Shown one piece after another: positions 49,201-58,901 of a DNA stretch of 64,000 nucleotides; within the stretch, counting starts at the first letter, position 1, and every line of letters starts with the position of its first letter. Position numbers and translations under genes: made by a program. The notes beneath the pieces are model-generated. The model was given only the letters and a program-made list of their open reading frames with translations. It had not been told where the DNA came from and ran no database searches. The DNA is from Diploscapter coronatus (lineage: Eukaryota > Nematoda > Chromadorea > Rhabditida > Rhabditidae). The stretch is taken from NCBI GenBank assembly GCA_964036155.1, contig OZ038422.1, forward strand, positions 26,001,201 through 26,065,200, read 5' to 3'.

Positions 49201-50879
49201 TTTTCAGGAACGAATTCAGACTGTTCCTATACATAGTTTCTTATAAATGGTGCTTTATTTTGAAAATTCGTTCTGGACTGAATTCTTATCAAAATGACTA
49301 AATATTTGGCCATTAAGGTTTTCAACTATGCAGAATTCGAAAATCACTATCAAAACGCGCGCCAACCACTTGCTGTGCAAATACCGTAATCCCAAAGATA
49401 CTGTAGGTCCGAGTTACTGTAACTCAACATTTCTGCATCGAAATAATTCAAAGTTGGTATCAAAATACTCGCAAAGATATACTGATTAAGAATCTGAAAT
49501 GATCTCATTAATAAAGCCATCTGTTCTTATTCTATGAATTTTTCTTTGTTCAATGTTCAAAATGAGTGATTTTTTATACATGGAACTAAAAATTCAGATC
49601 TCGCAAGCCAATGGTCGTATCGATGAAATCTCTTTTGATTAATATTCAGTGTGTCATTCTGAACATTTTGATACCAAACTTGAATTACTTCGATACAGAA
49701 ATTTCGAGTTACAGTAACCCGAAGTTACAGTATCTTCGGGATTACGGTATCTGCACAGAAAGTGGTCGACGCGTGTTTTAATGGTGATTTTAAAATTCTG
49801 CGTAGTTGAAAACCTCAATGGCCAAATATCCAGCCATTTCGATAAGAATTCAGACCATAACGAATTTTCGAAATAAAGCACCATTTATAAGACACTATGT
49901 ATAAGGAACAGCCCGAATTCGTACCTGAAAATCCTGAAACTTGGGTTAATTATATTTTTCTCATTATTGCATGACTAGTTTGAAGTAATTTCAGAAAGAA
50001 TTTCCGAAACTCATCGAGAAATAACGGTGAATTGATGCGCGACAGCAGGCCTGAGCCATGGAAACTTTCCGTCCGTTGTTTACAGCGTAAAGCCCGTATG
50101 GGCCGATAAGATTGATACCGTTGAGCAGCTCACAGCCTGGGCTACCAGATGATATGGACCGTTTCCGGAATTAAGCGCTTCATATGTTGAGCATTCCTTG
50201 TTAGATTTAGAATTTATTTAAAATATTTTGTCTTTTTATTATCTTTTAATTTCTAAAATTTCAGAAAACCAAAGCCCACCGTCAATTACAGGACGATGTA
50301 CCAGATGACGTGAAAACCAGAAGACACCAGGTTTAAAAAATAATGTTTAAAAATATTTGTTTATTTCAGGAAATTTTGGCCGCTTTCCGAGAAGAAGCTG
50401 AAAAACTCAACCAGAAATACGTCGACACGACTCAATTGGTGCTTGTTGAAGGGGTAAATTTAAAAAATTTTAGATTTAAAAAAAAACATTTTTAAATTTA
50501 TTATTTTTTATTTATCTTTTTTATTTTCAGACCTCGCGAAGAAACGAAAATGATAGCCAGGGTCGAGCGGATTGCGGTACAAAAGTGATCTTCCCAAATT
50601 CGGAAGGCATCTACAAACCGGGAGATTTGGTCAATGTTCAGGTATTTTCATTGAAATTTCTAGAGAATTAGGCAATCTGAAAAATTAGTTACATTCATTA
50701 TATGCTATTTTTTTAATAGAATAAAATTCCTTCACTTTCAAACCTATCTTATTTCGTATGAAAGACATGGCTATTTTTTGCCAATTTGTCTAATTAGATG
50801 TTTTTATTTTATTTTTCAGATAACTGCAACAAATTCTCAAACCCTCAGAGGCGAAGCGTTGGGTCTAGGATCTTTGTAG
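46215..50879 (+). CDS. CDK5RAP1: mitochondrial tRNA methylthiotransferase, CDK5RAP1 family
   Basis: A radical-SAM enzyme that adds the 2-methylthio group to i6A37 of mitochondrial tRNAs. The start [20 protein letters not shown] looks like a mitochondrial presequence. The N-terminal MTTase domain has the three cluster cysteines in [21 protein letters not shown] and LGCMAERVK. The radical-SAM motif is [18 protein letters not shown] (Cx3Cx2C). Further conserved blocks are [43 protein letters not shown] and [17 protein letters not shown] domain closes the protein ([30 protein letters not shown]), stop TAG 50877-50879. An intron of about 1.43 kb (48830-50263) contains a foldback element; the reading frame resumes intact as KTKAHRQLQ. 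The stop lies 147 bases before the next gene. Confidence 0.93.
48931..50200. mobile_element. 1.27-kb foldback transposable element with TTA target duplication
   Basis: Begins CAAGGAATGCTCAACATATG and ends with its exact reverse complement. The two arms match over about 530-570 bases with scattered mismatches, leaving a central spacer of roughly 100-160 bases near 49505-49655. It is flanked on both sides by TTA (48928-48930 and 50201-50203), a 3-base target-site duplication. The arms contain no transposase frame. A TTA duplication is typical of PIF/Harbinger-type elements, but the terminal sequence alone does not prove this. It lies wholly in a CDK5RAP1 intron. Confidence 0.85.
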
Positions 50880-51025
50880 AAATTAGAAAATCAGAAAATA
50901 GAATTTGTTTTAGAAAGTTGTTGATTTGTTTAGAGAAAATAAAGAATCGATATATGAAGGTTGTTTCTCTTTCCCTTTCTTCTTTTATTTTGATAAGTAT
51001 CAATTCTCATTCGTGATTGATAATT

Positions 51026-52806
51026 ATGATAACCCATCTGGGTATCGATTTGGGTACAACATCTATAAAGGTATGCGTGAGGAAAGGTCAAGGGTAGGTA
51101 AATTTTAAGAAAAGTAGATTTTTGAAATTCAGCGTAATTTTCGAAATATCTGAGCCTCACAATGCTAACATTATCGATGAAAGAGGAAACCAGAAAATCG
51201 GGGAACAAAACGCAAGTCTAATAGTGGAATTGGGAATAAATTTGATCAAGGTAAGATCATATAATAAGGTATAGGATGGCAAAACGGAAATTATACGGCA
51301 TTGGTGAATATCTGAGATTAAAACTATAGAAGGCGATAAGTGAAGTTGGAAAAATCGACGAAATTTGGATCTGTGGTCAGATGCACGGTGTAGTTCTTTG
51401 GAATTCGGAAAAATTGAGTCAAGGTTTAAATTTTTATTGTTCCTTTGAAAATTATTTTGAAATGTTTATAAAGGAGATATCAAGTCATGCTCAAGTCTCT
51501 ATAATTGGATGTACACCTATGAAGATCAGGACTTGATCAAAACTTTGCCAAAGTAAGAACATTTTCAAACTGTGAAGCCTGAATTTTAGGTGGAAAGGAG
51601 GCATTATTCAACCAGGATTTGGCATGGTTACTCTAGCATATTTACAGGCGAAAAATATTATTGGAAAGGTACATAAATGAACATTTTTTTCAGATTGAAA
51701 TAAAATTTAGAACTTCAACAAATGCGGTACTATCATGGACTATTTTGCAGCTTATTTAACTGGGAATTCGAAAGTGAAAATCAGTCTTCAAAATGCGTTT
51801 GGTTTTTCATTTTGTAATGGAAACATTTGGCAAAATGATATCGTAAAATTAGAATTTTTTTTTAATTTAGAAAATTAGAAACTTAGATTCCCTTTCTAAG
51901 CCCTAACGTCGATCTGCCCGAAATAATATCTGATCCAAGCGAAGTAATTGGACATACCCAGGATTTTGTTGGATTCGATAGAGCTAAAGTCCATATCCCA
52001 TTGGGGGACCTACAAGCTTCAGTTAAAAGTGTGGAAAAGGATCGGGGAAATTGCGCTTGTAATATTTTCTTCGAGAAAAAAGGGCTTAGAAGTTTTTAGA
52101 TCTGATTTTGGGGACGTCCGCTCAACTTTGCAAGACTCTGAAAAACGACGTCAATTTAAATCGGATGACATCATCTACCGTAACCCTTCTACCATATGAC
52201 ACCAACTGTAAATTGGCCGCAGCGTGCGCTATGAATGGCGGTAACTCTATAGACAACTTGTTTGAGGTATTTTTTTTAGAAGATGTGAAAAATCAGAAAT
52301 GAAATTTAGATGATGCAAAATTGGATCAGGGAAATTTTGAACGATCAAGATTTCAATCTGGATAAATCTAAAATCCTAAATAGACTTCAAAAGGGCGGTA
52401 TTTTGAAGATTTATTTATTTATTATAGATGTTGAAATTCAGAATCTTCGAACAATTTGAAGGTTACCCCGAGGTTTCTACCGGAAAGAAACGTAGAGGAT
52501 TTTGGGCTGAAATTTGAAAATTTGAGTCAGTCTACGACTTTTTCTGGGGTAAAAACGTTAAAAATGATTTTTCTAAAAATTTTAGTTTAGCTGATCAGAG
52601 CTACTCAAAAGGGAATCTTACAAAATATAGTGGATCTTTTTGGAATGGAAAATTTGAGCAAAATGGGAGTAGATTCAATTATACTGGTTGGGAGTCAGGC
52701 CCGGGCTTACAAGCCTTTCTTAGAAGAAGTATTTTCGAGTACCGAATTCAAAATCGAAATCGATATTTCGAACCCCACAGCAGCTTTCGGGGTTACACTC
52801 TTCTAA
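51026..52806 (+). CDS. SHPK: sedoheptulokinase (SHPK/CARKL), FGGY kinase family
   Basis: Phosphorylates sedoheptulose to sedoheptulose 7-phosphate, feeding the non-oxidative pentose phosphate pathway. The start MITHLGIDLGTTSIKV is the FGGY/actin-fold phosphate-1 motif. The hallmark GQMHGVVLWNSEKLSQ follows, then CSSLYNWM, GFGMVTLAYLQ and GTIMDYFAAYLTG. LGDLQASVKSVE joins ILGTSAQLCKTL through a tiny intron (donor GTAATA near 52058). Late blocks are NLKVTPRFLPERN, LIRATQKGILQN and ILVGSQARAYKPF, ending NPTAAFGVTLF and TAA 52804-52806. About 10 exons, around 430 aa. The 147-base gap from CDK5RAP1 suggests a shared operon. The first exon is short (about 70 bases) and overlapped by longer frames in other phases. 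Confidence 0.88.
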
Positions 52807-53159
52807 AATAGGTTTTTTTTTTGGATATTCATACTTTTCATATAAATTGCTCTATTTTAAGACTTGATTTTTTTTAATACTCATAAAGAAAATCCTCATT
52901 TTTCGTATATAAATTGTTCTCTTCTAAACCGTATGAATTTCAATACAATCTTTTAAAGAAAGCTTAATTTCATGAATTATTTATTATTCAGTAAATATAG
53001 ATCGCAATTCAAAGTTCAAGTGGCTTCAGATGTTACGTGAAAATGCAAAGAAATGAGAGGTCCATTTAAAAATTATCTAAAATTCCTGAAAGACCCTTTA
53101 TGTTTCTTTGCATTTTCAATATTATTGCTCCCGTGAAAGATCTTCAAGATGATAATTTT
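52807..53159. other. convergent 3' region, nothing seen
   Basis: AT-rich 3' flanks of SHPK (+) and the secreted Cys-rich gene (-). No open frame or structure that I can support. Confidence 0.5.
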
Positions 53160-54356
53160 CAGCAATCGTGAGGTGGAGTAGGAGGCAGAATGCGGCCTTC
53201 ATAGATGTCATCGCATCCATCCTGAAATACTATTTTTGCCAAAATTCTTCGTTTTCAAACAAAATACCTGTTCATATTCCGCAGTACCTGTAGTCGGCGC
53301 TGTGACGTTCAAGCAGCACCTAAAATTGATTTTTCTCGAGATTTTCGATAGTGAAAAGCTGATCTTCATCATTTTTCCTCCAAAAATGAAACCTACACGA
53401 ATAAATCTGGTTGAGTAGGCCAGTAGTCGTCATCCAGGACCATGCAGAGTCCATTTGTGGATATGCAATTGTCATAGCATCGGTTGTAGCAAGGATAACC
53501 AGGGAATTGATCGAATCTGAATAGAAAGTTTTGGTTAAATACGTTTAATTTGAACATTTTAGACCAAAATGGAGTATTCTTTAAGGTGTTATTCGAAAAT
53601 GAACAAATATTAAGTTTTAGGTCTGAAATGGTTATTTTAAATATTTTGGGCTCTTAATTTTCAAAAAAAAAATGAAAGTTTTACGAGTTCGCGCCCCGAC
53701 ATGTTCTGTATCGATAGGTCCACATGTCAGCAGAACAGAACATAGAGCATTTTAGCTCTTGTAAACTGGTATCGGTACCTAAAATTTACAAAAAAAAAAT
53801 CGATACGGAATTTGAAAAATCGCGTTGGTTTTTTTCTTTACCGATTAAAAATTCCGGATTTTTCGACATTATGTCCAAGACTTTAACGGTAGGATAGGTG
53901 CTTATGACGGAGTTCATTAGATCTGGTCGAACTGAGTCGGGGTCTCCTTTGTTCTGAAGAGGGATATATGCAATCCAAGAATATGTGAACTTCTTTCTTG
54001 GAGGAATATATGAAATCTCCTACCTTAAAAGAATTGGTCTGGGCATAGTATTGAACCGAGTTGTAAACGACTTGATTAGCTGGTGCCGCTGTACAAACGC
54101 CTTCTACACAGATCACGCTTGGATCAAAATCGCTAAAATTAAAACGAAAGAACTTTACATTTTAGGTTTGAAGATAAATTATGATATTCGTATTTTTACA
54201 TTTCAATATCAAAAGCAAGAGTTTATTTTTTATTTCGATAAAAATCAATTTACCCGTCGTCCTGAGCCAAGTTTAACCCAATAAGAGCCGATAGTAGAAT
54301 GTAGAACTGAAAATCGAAAAATCTCTAAAGATTAAATTTGAAAAGCTTACCCGCAT
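53160..54356 (-). CDS. secreted Cys-rich protein, unnamed family (copy A)
   Basis: Starts at ATG 54356 with a signal peptide (MRFYILLSALIGLNLAQ) split by an intron after codon 2. Exons lie near 54289-54256, 54133-54027, 53953-53840, 53779-53685, 53519-53402, 53319-53271 and 53221-53160, in one frame to TGA 53162-53160, about 190 aa. About 14 cysteines are clustered in CSMFCSADMW, CYNRCYDNCISTNGLCM and CCLNVTAPTTG, with a final DGCDDIYEGR and PTPPHDC. The block CYxxCxxNCxxxxGLCM and a following CC are shared with the divergent gene at 54785, so the two are paralogues. I recognise no named domain. Likely secreted; function unknown. A TATA-like box lies about 55 bases upstream of the ATG. Confidence 0.7.
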
Positions 54357-54784
54357 CCCTAAAGACTTTCGCGGTGCAAGTATGAAGCAGCCTCACTACG
54401 GTAAATTGGGTATTTATATCCCAGGTGTTTTTATTTTTCATCTATGAAATTTCCAAATTTAAGTGGGAGTTCCTTTATTATGTCTGCAAAACCCGGGGGA
54501 TTTCATATATTCCCTTTGAGAGAGATTTCATATGCCCCCCGCTGCGAATTTGGAGCTTTTCCGATGTTTTTGAAACTTGCAACTCGATTTACGTAATAAA
54601 CCTTCAATCTATTGAATATAGATAATAGAAGGGATCTCATATCCTGATATATTAAATCCACGTTGCTTAGCCAGCGTGGCACAATTTTACTTGTCGAGCT
54701 CCAAGGACCGCCCTATAGGTCGGTTTATAAAAGGTGATCTTCAGATAGAGAAAATGTTACGATATCACTCTAATCAGAGGGAAA
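54357..54784. promoter_or_regulatory. divergent promoter with TATA boxes for the two secreted paralogues
   Basis: A TATA-like TATAAATA on the minus strand (54418-54411) lies about 55 bases before the copy A start. TATAAAA on the plus strand (54726-54732) lies about 53 bases before the copy B start. The spacer also has paired GATTTCATATATTCC-type motifs at 54498-54540 and a TGATCTTCAGATAGAG stretch just after the plus-strand box. The near-symmetric arrangement suggests co-regulation. Confidence 0.6.
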
Positions 54785-56034
54785 ATGGTAGGTTTTTCTT
54801 TTAAACAGATACAAATGGATTTATGAAATCTTAGATTCTCTTCTTGAGTGCATTTATTCTGGTTCCGGTCCTGGTCTTCGCCGCACCGGGAGACCCCGCG
54901 CCGAATGACTTTTCAAATTCGGATAAAGTCGCAGTTTACTTGGAATCCTTTGCAACGACTTATGAGAAGGTAGGTGTCTCCAAATAAAGTAGAATCTGAA
55001 ATAAAGGTCCATACACCTCTATTTGTTTACATCTCTATAGGAGCTATTTTTTTTAAAGTTTAGGGTGTCCTATTAAATTTGAACTTTAAGGATCCCGAAA
55101 TCATCAACCTGGTAATGTCGAACGGATATGGAACGTATGATGGCTGGGGCTTCACAGGACTAGCTGAGGTCAATTAGAACTTAATTCAGAGCTTCAATGC
55201 TAGATTTAGGTGACTAACGCTAACGCGGCCTTGTTAGTGGGAACCTATCCGGAATTCGAATGCGATAGATACTGTACCAATCCGGGACTCTACAGAAATT
55301 GCAATCCGTCTCCTGCGTATGTTTAAATAATAGCTTCATTAAGTTAGATATAAATATGATAATAATAATTAGGTACAAGTTATGGTATCATTAATTCAAT
55401 TTAAAACATTATGCTCATACAGTTTAATATAATGATGGTATTGTGCGTACGATATGGTTTCACTAGATATAATTACGATAACATTGGATAAAATATTATT
55501 TCATTAAACATAAATTATGGTGTCATTGAAAATAAGTGGCGATTCAGGATGTCAAACAGCTCCGCGTGCTACAGCGCGTGTATGCAGAATTGCCAGGATT
55601 CCAAGGGTCTGTGCATGTATCTGAGCCAAGGAGATTCACAGCCTTTCGAGGACATATGGGGCACTCAGTAAGTTAATTTAAGCCATTAGATCTTCACGTC
55701 AATTTAATATGAAGCTTGTTGAAGATCTCTTTAGGTATTATGAAGTTCAGTTACTTTTCTTGTAGCTAGAGTGAAGCTTTGTGAAATACTTGTAATTTCG
55801 AAGAAGCTATAATAATTAAGACCAGTTAAAGGTATTTTGAGTCATCAAAATTCTAATCCAAACCTTAGATGCTGCATCAGCAACTCGACCTGGCAAACGC
55901 TGAAAGCAAACGGTGACTCGTGCGGATTCTCGTACGAGGAGACGACAACTACATCGACAACAACGACGACGACAACAACAACGACAACGACAACGACAGC
56001 TGCTCCCACACCGACACCGACCACAACAGGTTAA
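54785..56034 (+). CDS. secreted Cys-rich protein with poly-Thr tail (copy B)
   Basis: Exon 1 contributes only ATG (54785-54787). The signal peptide continues in exon 2 (ILFLSAFILVPVLVFAAPG). Later exons start near 55062, 55210, 55549 and 55869, all in frame to TAA 56032-56034, about 205 aa. Blocks are FECDRYCTNPGLYRNC, CYSACMQNCQDSKGLCMYL and CCISNSTWQTL, matching copy A in order and spacing. The C-terminus is a run of 13 Thr plus a Pro/Thr segment (AAPTPTPTTTG), as in O-glycosylated mucin-like tails; copy A has only a short APTTGT. The 13-Thr run is coded by mixed ACA/ACG triplets. Function unknown; likely secreted, possibly at a surface or in the gut. Confidence 0.72.
55942..56026 (+). repeat. 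ACA/ACG triplet repeat coding for poly-Thr
   Basis: An imperfect run of ACN triplets inside the last exon of copy B. It encodes the Thr-rich tail and is expected to vary in length between strains. Confidence 0.8.
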
Positions 56035-56051
56035 TAGCTTATATATTAAAC

Positions 56052-56118
56052 TAGAACTCCTCGCGAACGAGCGCTTCGCGCCCGTTCGCTCGTCGTTCTA
56101 TTGCCAGCCTTCGGCTGA
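56052..56118 (+). other. two adjacent GC-rich hairpins just after the copy B stop
   Basis: TAGAAC/GTTCTA and GCGAACG/CGTTCGC form a nested stem around an inner GCGC...GCGC at 56052-56100. It is followed by CAGCC-TTC-GGCTG at about 56106-56118. The composition is far more GC-rich than the surroundings and begins only about 18 bases past the stop codon. It could be a 3' UTR structure or the end of a small insertion. Confidence 0.6.
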
Positions 56119-57180
56119 CTGTTAGAATTTTAATTACCTATACTAAACATTTTATCTCAAATAAACTAAATTCGATATTATTTGTCGATTATAGTGAACC
56201 ATTTACCTTGACATCATTATTTTGAAAAGCGCCATGAAGATTCTTCAACATTTCAGGTTGAATTTGGAAATTGAAATGAGAATGAAGATTGTTGGAATAA
56301 GTTCGCATGAACTAATTCTTCAATATGAAATCTCTTATTTACTTCATTTGTAAAATCGCTTAGAAAAAATAGTCAGATCACAAAATCGCCTTCAGAATCA
56401 TTCAAAAACAGTCCATTTACTCGCCTATATTTAGAGGTCAAATGAATTTTTGGAATAGATAATCATGGGATAATTTTATATCAGCATGATTGGTGGTATT
56501 TACCAGAGCAGAGTGCTTTTTAGATCTCTGAAAATAGTTCAGTGGATGAATTTCATTAGTCAACTTCGACTCATGGTGGATTGTTGTAATTCTGCTCGTA
56601 ACAGAATTTTTTCACAAATTTGTCATTCGAGGAAATTTTTTTAGCCTCGATGTGCATATTCGTGCGTATCTTTAAATGAAAAACGACGAAATACATGTAG
56701 GCAATCAATACGTACTTTCAGAGTCTGATATGGAGATTTTTGGAGGGTCTTTAATTTTCGAGATACCGAAATTTCAATATCCAAAAATCGCGATTTTTGA
56801 GGGTTTTGGGGAAAGTTTCCAATTACAAGGTTTGAGAAAGAAACCCAAAGTATGTCATACAGAAACAATTTCCCATGATTATTAATTAGGAACTCGGCCC
56901 GATGATTTGGAAAAGTAGCCGAAAATTTCTAATGCATAATTCGAATGCTAATTTTGGCATTCTGGCATTTCTACCAGATTCAAATTCAAAATCATGTTGA
57001 ATCGAAATTCATACCATCCGGAAATTTTCAAATTTTGTTATTTGAAATGAAACTCCGGCTCGTCAAGGACCTCGTTCAGCGCCTGCTAACGCAGGCCCTT
57101 TGCTCACCCCTTGTCTTCGCTATTCCTGAAATGAAAATTAGCATTCCAAGATAGTGTATCGTTTGTATTGATAATTTCTG
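56119..57180. other. intergenic, no gene seen
   Basis: About 1 kb AT-rich with no supportable coding exon on either strand. The stretch near 57060-57120 is more GC-rich (GACCTCGTTCAGCGCC) and may belong to the repeat structure that starts at about 57130. Confidence 0.45.
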
Positions 57181-58520
57181 ACAAGGAGTCGGCATATACG
57201 GAACTCCGAACTTCGAAAAACGACCTATCCGGGGTGATAGTCGACGTCACGAGGATTCCAAATATGGTTTCAATTTTTGCTCGCCTATTGGCTTTTGACA
57301 AAATTGCGTCATACTGATGACATGCTCATTATAAGGGCCGATCGTAAGGGGAGGGGGGGCAACAGCGAATCGCAGCCGAATGATATGAGTGGGTGGGTCG
57401 AGAAGAGAGCATTAAGATCTATATCTCCCATATAAGTTCGACTTTTTTGACGGTTATTAAATTTTATCAATTCTCAGTTTCAACTTTTTTGCCAGAATTT
57501 TCATCGAATTTTTAATGACATTTCCATTAATTTATTTGCAAACTATGGTTATTGGGTATATCTTTCGAAAAAAGATACACAGGTTTCAAGAGGGTGTGAT
57601 ATTCAGCACTTTTCCTCATATATACTTCTCGAAAGATATACAGATACTAGTGAAAATGGGTAAAATGAATGCAATTCTTCAAAAATCAATAAGCGGGCAA
57701 AAATGAAAACTAAATTTGGAATCCTCGTGATGTCGGCTATCATCCTGCATAGGTCGTTTTTCGAAGTCTGGAGTCCTGCATGCGCCGACCCCTTGTAAGT
57801 CTGTCTGTTGTTGGATGACGAATTTTTCATAATCGTACGCAGAATCCCTAGCATCTGATCATGAAGATGGATGGAATGGTTGTAATTCTCGTTTTTCCGA
57901 TGAGAGGACTTGCAGGATCTGGTAACTTCCACAGCCCTTCTGATTGCCCCAACCTGCCCAACGGCAACTACGCCATGTCTGCTTGTGGCCATCAGTTCCT
58001 GACCTGCTCCAACGGTCTGGCCTACGTGATGAACTGCCCTGCCAGTCTCGTCTACAACTGGAATACCGATCAGTGCGACTGGCCCAGCAATATGGGCTGC
58101 TAAGCATAAATTTCTACCCATTTTCATTAGTGTCTGTATATCTTTCGAGAAGTATATATGAGGAAAAATGTTACATATCACACCCTCTAGAAATCTATGT
58201 ATATTTTTCGAAAAATATACTCAATAACCATGATTTGCAAATAAATTAATGGAAATGTCATTAAAAAGTCGATGAAAATTCTGGCAAAAAAGTCGAACTT
58301 ATATGGGATATAGATCTTAGTGCTCTCTTCTCGGTCCGCCCACTCATATCACTCGGCTACGATCCGCCCTACAATGCGCGTATTGCATCAGCATGATGCG
58401 ATTTGTCGAAAATCAAAAAGAACAAACATTGACACCAGACTTGGAATCCTCGCGACGTCGGCTATCACCCTATATAGGTTATTTTTCGAAGTCTGGAGTC
58501 CCGTATATGCCGATTCCTTG
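57181..58520. repeat. large inverted repeat enclosing a chitin-binding ORF
   Basis: The left arm, about 57181-57667, and right arm, about 58105-58520, are inverted copies. Examples are TATCTTTCGAAAAAAGATAC against GTATATTTTTCGAAAAATATAC, and AGATCTATATCTCCCATATA against TATGGGATATAGATCT. The arm ends carry an about 80-base segment (57181-57266 reversed; 58441-58520) that can encode a signal-peptide-like stretch. A third copy of the same segment, in direct orientation, sits inside the spacer at 57716-57799 just before the chitin-binding exon. Confidence 0.75.
57861..58103 (+). CDS. small secreted protein with one chitin-binding peritrophin-A (CBM14) domain
   Basis: The frame ends at TAA after NMGC and holds one complete chitin-binding type 2 domain. 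Its six cysteines are in SDCPNLPNGNYAMSACGHQ, LTCSNG, MNCPASLVYNW and DQCDWPSNMGC. Two start models fit. One is a single exon from 57861, whose first residues (MKMDGMVVILVFPMRGLAG) could be a signal peptide. The other has an upstream exon, 57703-57794, beginning MKTKFGILVMSAIILH, with a donor CCTT/GTAAGT joining the acceptor TTCCACAG in frame just before PSDCPN. The second is attractive but uses the repeated segment described above. The family binds chitin in eggshell, cuticle or gut lining. The gene is enclosed by a large inverted repeat. Confidence 0.75.
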   Translation: MKMDGMVVILVFPMRGLAGSGNFHSPSDCPNLPNGNYAMSACGHQFLTCSNGLAYVMNCPASLVYNWNTDQCDWPSNMGC

Positions 58521-58577
58521 TAAGGACTCCCAACAGCTACCATTCGAAGTAAAATTTACATGATTTTCAAATTTCAG

Positions 58578-58901
58578 TTAGACCTCCAACCACTACCACT
58601 CGAAGTAAAATTTTCACTATTTCTCCGTTTCATAAGTTCATTTTTATTTCATACTTTAGGGACCACCACAACCACCCGTCAGTTTTTTCCTGAAATTTTT
58701 GATTTTGCATGATTTTTCAAATTTCAGGTAAACCTTCGACCACTACCACCCGAAGTAAAATTTTCACTATTTCTCCGTTTCATAAGTTCATTTTTATTTC
58801 ATACTTTAGGGACCACCACAACCACCCGTCAGTTTTTTCCTGAAATTTTTGATTTTGCATGATTTTTCAAATTTCAGGCAGACCTCCGACCACTACTACT
58901 C
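58578..58901 (+). repeat. 150-bp tandem duplication within the microexon array
   Basis: 58578-58727 and 58728-58877 are two consecutive 150-base copies, each holding two microexons (27 and 18 bases) and two introns. Intron sequences are nearly identical (ACTATTTCTCCGTTTCATAA in both). A third copy begins at 58878. A degenerate upstream copy is visible at about 58521-58560. Confidence 0.9.

Noticed and set aside
57603..58181. 192-codon open frame on the minus strand across the chitin-binding region
   Set aside because: It is the antisense of a clear CBM14 domain and of the inverted-repeat arms; it shows no domain of its own.
58510..58600. Direct splice from the signal-like exon donor (TT/GTAAGG) to the first Thr microexon
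   Set aside because: The phases do not match: the join makes an immediate TAG. The 5' end of that gene was therefore left unresolved.
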